From Bordetella parapertussis (GTDB lineage Bacteria; Pseudomonadota; Gammaproteobacteria; Burkholderiales; SG8-39): 34,975 bases of DNA. Positions 32,589-34,975 of this stretch are shown one piece after another. The stretch covers positions 1 through 34,975 of the forward strand of contig CAMAXP010000045.1 of assembly GCA_945862265.1 (NCBI GenBank), read 5' to 3'. Every line of letters begins with the position of its first letter. The first letter of the stretch is position 1. The notes under the pieces were generated by a model. It did no database searches and had not been told where the DNA came from. It was given only the letters and a program-made list of their open reading frames with translations. The position numbers and the translations under genes were made by a program.

Positions 32589-33026
32589 AACGACGCCCAG
32601 AAAACCGCAGGCATCATCTGGATGCTGCTGATCGCGGCGGGCTACACCGAGGCGAGCGACCCCTTCCCCATGTGGGTTGCAGTCCTCTGCTACATTACCA
32701 TTGCGCTGGGCGCGATGTTCGGGGGCTGGAGAATCGTGAAGACCATGGGACAGAAGATCACCAAGCTGAAACCTGTCGGCGGCTTCTGTGCGGAAACGGG
32801 CGGCGCAATCACCCTGTTCCTCGCCACGATGCTCGGCATCCCGGTGTCGACTACCCATACCATTACCGGCGCGATCGTCGGCGTTGGATCCGCGCAGAAC
32901 GTGGCGGCGGTTCGCTGGGGGGTGGCCGGCAACATCGTCTGGGCCTGGGTCCTCACCATTCCTTGCTCCGCCTTCATGGCCGGCCTTGCCTGGTACCTGG
33001 GGCACATGCTGCTGCGCGCGCCCTAG
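32589..33026 (+). pseudogene. pit: N-terminally truncated PiT-type phosphate permease
   Basis: About 145 residues match the C-terminal half of PiT inorganic phosphate transporters: NDAQKTAGIIWMLL, then FGGWRIVKTMGQKITKLKPVGGF, VSTTHTITGAIVGVG and AAVRWGVAGNIVWAW. PiT proteins of this type are over 300 residues, so roughly the first half is gone. Homology starts exactly at the Asn of the conserved GxNDAQKT signature at 32589; the codon before it is TGA (32586-32588), and the CoA-transferase stop is only 18 bp upstream. A deletion or rearrangement breakpoint is therefore close to 32571-32588. Internal ATG at 32622 could start a small membrane peptide, but phosphate transport is not expected. 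Confidence 0.9.
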
Positions 33027-33030
33027 CGCG

Positions 33031-33840
33031 ATGGATACGCTGTTCTTCTGGCTGTCCAAGATTGCATGGTCCTTGATTGCACCGGAAAGCCTGTTGCTAT
33101 GGCTGGTGCTGCTGGCTTGGATTGCCCTGCTACGGGGCGTCACCCGATGGGCAAAACGGTTCCTGGGAGTGGCGCTAGCCGGCCTGCTATCGGTCGCCAC
33201 ATTTCCCGTCGGGGAGTGGGTCCTGTACCCGCTGGAAGATCGCTTCCCGGCCAACCCGCCCCTGCCCCAGCGCGTCGATGGGATCATCGTTCTGGGTGGC
33301 GCCGAGGATGCGGTCCGCTCCGCGGCCTGGGGGCAGCCTGAAGTAGGTGGTGCCGCCGAGCGGTTTATCGCCTCGGTCGCCCTGGCGCGACGCTACCCTG
33401 AGGCAAAGCTGCTGTTCACCTCTGGGAGTGGCTTACTACTCAAGCCTGAATACAAGGGTACGGCCATGGCCGAGCGCCTGTACCTGTCGCAGGGAGTAGA
33501 CCCATCGCGGCTGATCCTCGAAGGCGAATCGAGGAATACATTTGAGAATGCCACGCTCAGCAAAGCGCTGGCAAAGCCCGCCCCGGGTGAAGTTTGGGTG
33601 CTTGTGACCTCCGCATCCCACATGCCACGCTCGGTAGGCGTGTTCTGCAAGGCCGGATGGACGGTGGTGCCCTACCCCGTGGACCACCAGACGGTACGGG
33701 GAAACATTTTCCGGGTCGATACAGGGCTGATCGAGAACCTCGATGGCCTGTCGACCGGGATCAGGGAATGGGTGGGGCTGACGGTTTACTACCTTACGGG
33801 GCGGACGAGTGCGCTGTATCCGTCGGGCTGCCCAGCCTAG
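33031..33840 (+). CDS. YdcF/ElyC-like DUF218 membrane protein
   Basis: This is a 269-aa protein. Two N-terminal hydrophobic segments (about 5-35 and 42-62) anchor a DUF218 domain with VDGIIVLGGAED, FTSGSG, the GVDPSRLILEGESRNTFENA stretch and VLVTSASHMPRSV. In Escherichia coli, ElyC and related proteins affect envelope and peptidoglycan or undecaprenyl-linked processes; the reaction is not settled. The ATG at 33031 lies 4 bp after the PiT remnant stop; upstream in-frame codons run through the PiT region and were not used. The stop codon TAG (33838-33840) sits exactly at the IS630 border, but the length is close to E. coli YdcF, so the protein is probably complete. Confidence 0.85.
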   Translation: MDTLFFWLSKIAWSLIAPESLLLWLVLLAWIALLRGVTRWAKRFLGVALAGLLSVATFPVGEWVLYPLEDRFPANPPLPQRVDGIIVLGGAEDAVRSAAWGQPEVGGAAERFIASVALARRYPEAKLLFTSGSGLLLKPEYKGTAMAERLYLSQGVDPSRLILEGESRNTFENATLSKALAKPAPGEVWVLVTSASHMPRSVGVFCKAGWTVVPYPVDHQTVRGNIFRVDTGLIENLDGLSTGIREWVGLTVYYLTGRTSALYPSGCPA

Positions 33841-34922
33841 TGTAGTGCTTCGTTCTGTTTGGAACTTAAGCGGCTGTTGGCGCGAATGACCTTGGCAAGG
33901 ATGTCATTGGCCTTGGCAGTCCATACGAAAGGCTTGGGATTTTTATTGTGCAAATCGATGTACTCCTTGATTGCAGTGGTCAGTTCGGGGACGCTGCGAA
34001 ACACGCCGTTGCGCAGGCGCTCGGTCGTGATATCGCGGAAGAATCGCTCGACCATGTTGAGCCAAGACGCCGAGGTCGGGGTGAAATGCACATGGATTCG
34101 CGGGTGCTGGGCCAGCCACTCTTTGACCTTCGGATGCTTGTGGGTGGCGTAGTTGTCGCAGATCAGATGAAGCGATTTGTCCTTGGGCGTTTCGCGGTTA
34201 ATTTGACGCAAGAAGGTGAGCCACTCGATGTGGCGATGGCGTTGTTCGCAGCGCGAGATGACTGTGCCGTCCAGGGTGCTCATTGCCGCAAACAGGGTGG
34301 TGGTGCCGTTGCGTTTGTAGTCATGGGTCATGGTGGCTGCACGGCCGGGCTTCATCGGCAGGCCGGGTTGGGTGCGATCAAGGGCCTGCACCTGGCTCTT
34401 CTCGTCGCAACAAAGCACCAGCGCATGCTCAGGCGGGGACATATACAGACCGACGATGTCTTCGAGCTTTTCGACGAACTTGGGATCGCGCGACACCTTG
34501 AAACGCTTTACCCGGTGCGGCTTCAACCCGCGTGCCTTCCAAATACGCTGCACCGTGGTGTCGCTCACGCCGGCCACCGTCGCCAACGTGCGGGTACTCC
34601 ACTGGGTCGCGCCTTCTGGCTTGGTCTGCGTGGTCAGGCGCACGATCTCCGCAGGGTCCACCTTGGGCTTGCGCCCGCCGCGCGGCAAATCCTGCTCGAT
34701 GGCTTTCAATCCGCCGGCCGCGTAACGCTCGCGCCACCGACCCACTTGAATGCGGCCCACGCCGACCAACTCGGCGATCTTGCGATTGTCCAGCCCATCG
34801 GCGGCCAGCAGCACGATGCTCACGCGACGCGCCAGACGCACTTCAGTCGTGTTCGAATGCGCAAGCTTCACCAGCTTCTCCCGTTGCGCGTCGTCCAGTT
34901 CGATCGTACTTGCCACTCGCAT
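33837..34922 (-). CDS. IS630 family transposase
   Basis: This 361-aa transposase has an N-terminal helix-turn-helix region (about 5-120), including DNRKIAELVGVGRIQVGRWRERY and an Arg-rich linker. The DDE catalytic core has Asp in LCCDEKSQVQA, Asp in LICDNYATHKHP, and Glu in WLNMVERFFRD about 36 positions later. ATG at 34922 has GGAG 6 nt upstream and is preferred over a TTG at 34934. The stop overlaps the YdcF stop in the palindrome CTAG: TA (33838-33839) fits the TA target of the family, so the stop codon is completed by flanking DNA. The gene appears intact, so the element may be active. Confidence 0.93.
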   Translation of the reverse strand: MRVASTIELDDAQREKLVKLAHSNTTEVRLARRVSIVLLAADGLDNRKIAELVGVGRIQVGRWRERYAAGGLKAIEQDLPRGGRKPKVDPAEIVRLTTQTKPEGATQWSTRTLATVAGVSDTTVQRIWKARGLKPHRVKRFKVSRDPKFVEKLEDIVGLYMSPPEHALVLCCDEKSQVQALDRTQPGLPMKPGRAATMTHDYKRNGTTTLFAAMSTLDGTVISRCEQRHRHIEWLTFLRQINRETPKDKSLHLICDNYATHKHPKVKEWLAQHPRIHVHFTPTSASWLNMVERFFRDITTERLRNGVFRSVPELTTAIKEYIDLHNKNPKPFVWTAKANDILAKVIRANSRLSSKQNEALH

Positions 34923-34975
34923 CGTCGTCTCCAAAACGCTTCTGATAATCGTTGGACTCGACGAAACGCATTTGG
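33838..34975 (-). mobile_element. IS630-family insertion sequence, right end at or beyond the window edge
   Basis: The element contains the intact transposase. Its left border is probably at the TA 33838-33839, after which GTGTAGTGCTTCG begins. The complement of the last bases of the window (CCAAATGCGTTTCGTCG) shows a similar TGC-TTCGT pattern, compatible with imperfect terminal inverted repeats, so the far terminus is within a few bases of the window end or just outside it. Target-site duplication cannot be checked here. Confidence 0.65.

Noticed and set aside
1..34975. tRNA genes, rRNA genes, CRISPR arrays or riboswitches
   Set aside because: No repeat-spacer pattern, tRNA-like cloverleaf or conserved RNA motif was recognised on reading; most of the window is tightly packed coding sequence.

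Overview
The window is about 35 kb of high-GC DNA. Its gene content suggests a betaproteobacterium, probably an environmental Burkholderiales-like lineage. The basis is family-level: a Bug-type (TctC) solute receptor, several class III CoA-transferases, many acyl-CoA dehydrogenases, a PiT-type phosphate transporter remnant close to betaproteobacterial homologues, and a NodT/HlyD/RND efflux set. I see no rRNA, tRNA or CRISPR array. All identifications come from reading the translated sequence; no search was run.

Layout. Positions 1-1328 (+) hold the C-terminal end of a DUF3047 protein at the window edge and an alpha/beta-hydrolase lipoprotein. From 1234 to 25514 every gene lies on the minus strand, with mostly overlapping or 1-55 bp junctions. 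Read 5' to 3' this block contains: an SDR and a YhdH/AcuI-type enoyl reductase; a beta-oxidation module resembling the pimeloyl-CoA (pim) operon (large and small acyl-CoA dehydrogenase subunits, a small BamE-like lipoprotein, an LCAD-like dehydrogenase, thiolase, fused hydratase/3-hydroxyacyl-CoA dehydrogenase); an auxiliary redox set (nitronate monooxygenase family, CurA-like reductase, Nu-class-like GST, SDR); an MFS transporter overlapping or abutting a reductive dehalogenase of the soluble 'catabolic' type; a tripartite RND efflux system; and a methyltransferase / ATP-grasp / YHS-lipoprotein set.

A 331-bp divergent region (25515-25845) separates this block from a plus-strand operon: IclR regulator, enoyl-CoA hydratase family protein, acyl-CoA dehydrogenase, Bug receptor, an internally deleted class III CoA-transferase, an alpha-methylacyl-CoA racemase and an intact class III CoA-transferase. 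After it come a truncated PiT phosphate permease, a YdcF/DUF218 protein, and an IS630-family insertion sequence that runs to the right edge.

Working model (inference): the locus takes up and activates a carboxylic acid, possibly branched, alicyclic or dicarboxylic, by receptor capture and CoA transfer. Racemisation and beta-oxidation follow, under the IclR protein. The reductive dehalogenase, GST and efflux pump suggest that halogenated or otherwise toxic analogues are also handled. The most notable item is the reductive dehalogenase (9515-11605). It has both RdhA iron-sulfur motifs, no Tat signal, a duplicated N-terminal half, and Tyr/Lys/Arg residues at the spacing recalled for the catalytic residues of NpRdhA. 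The right side shows decay by deletion and IS insertion.
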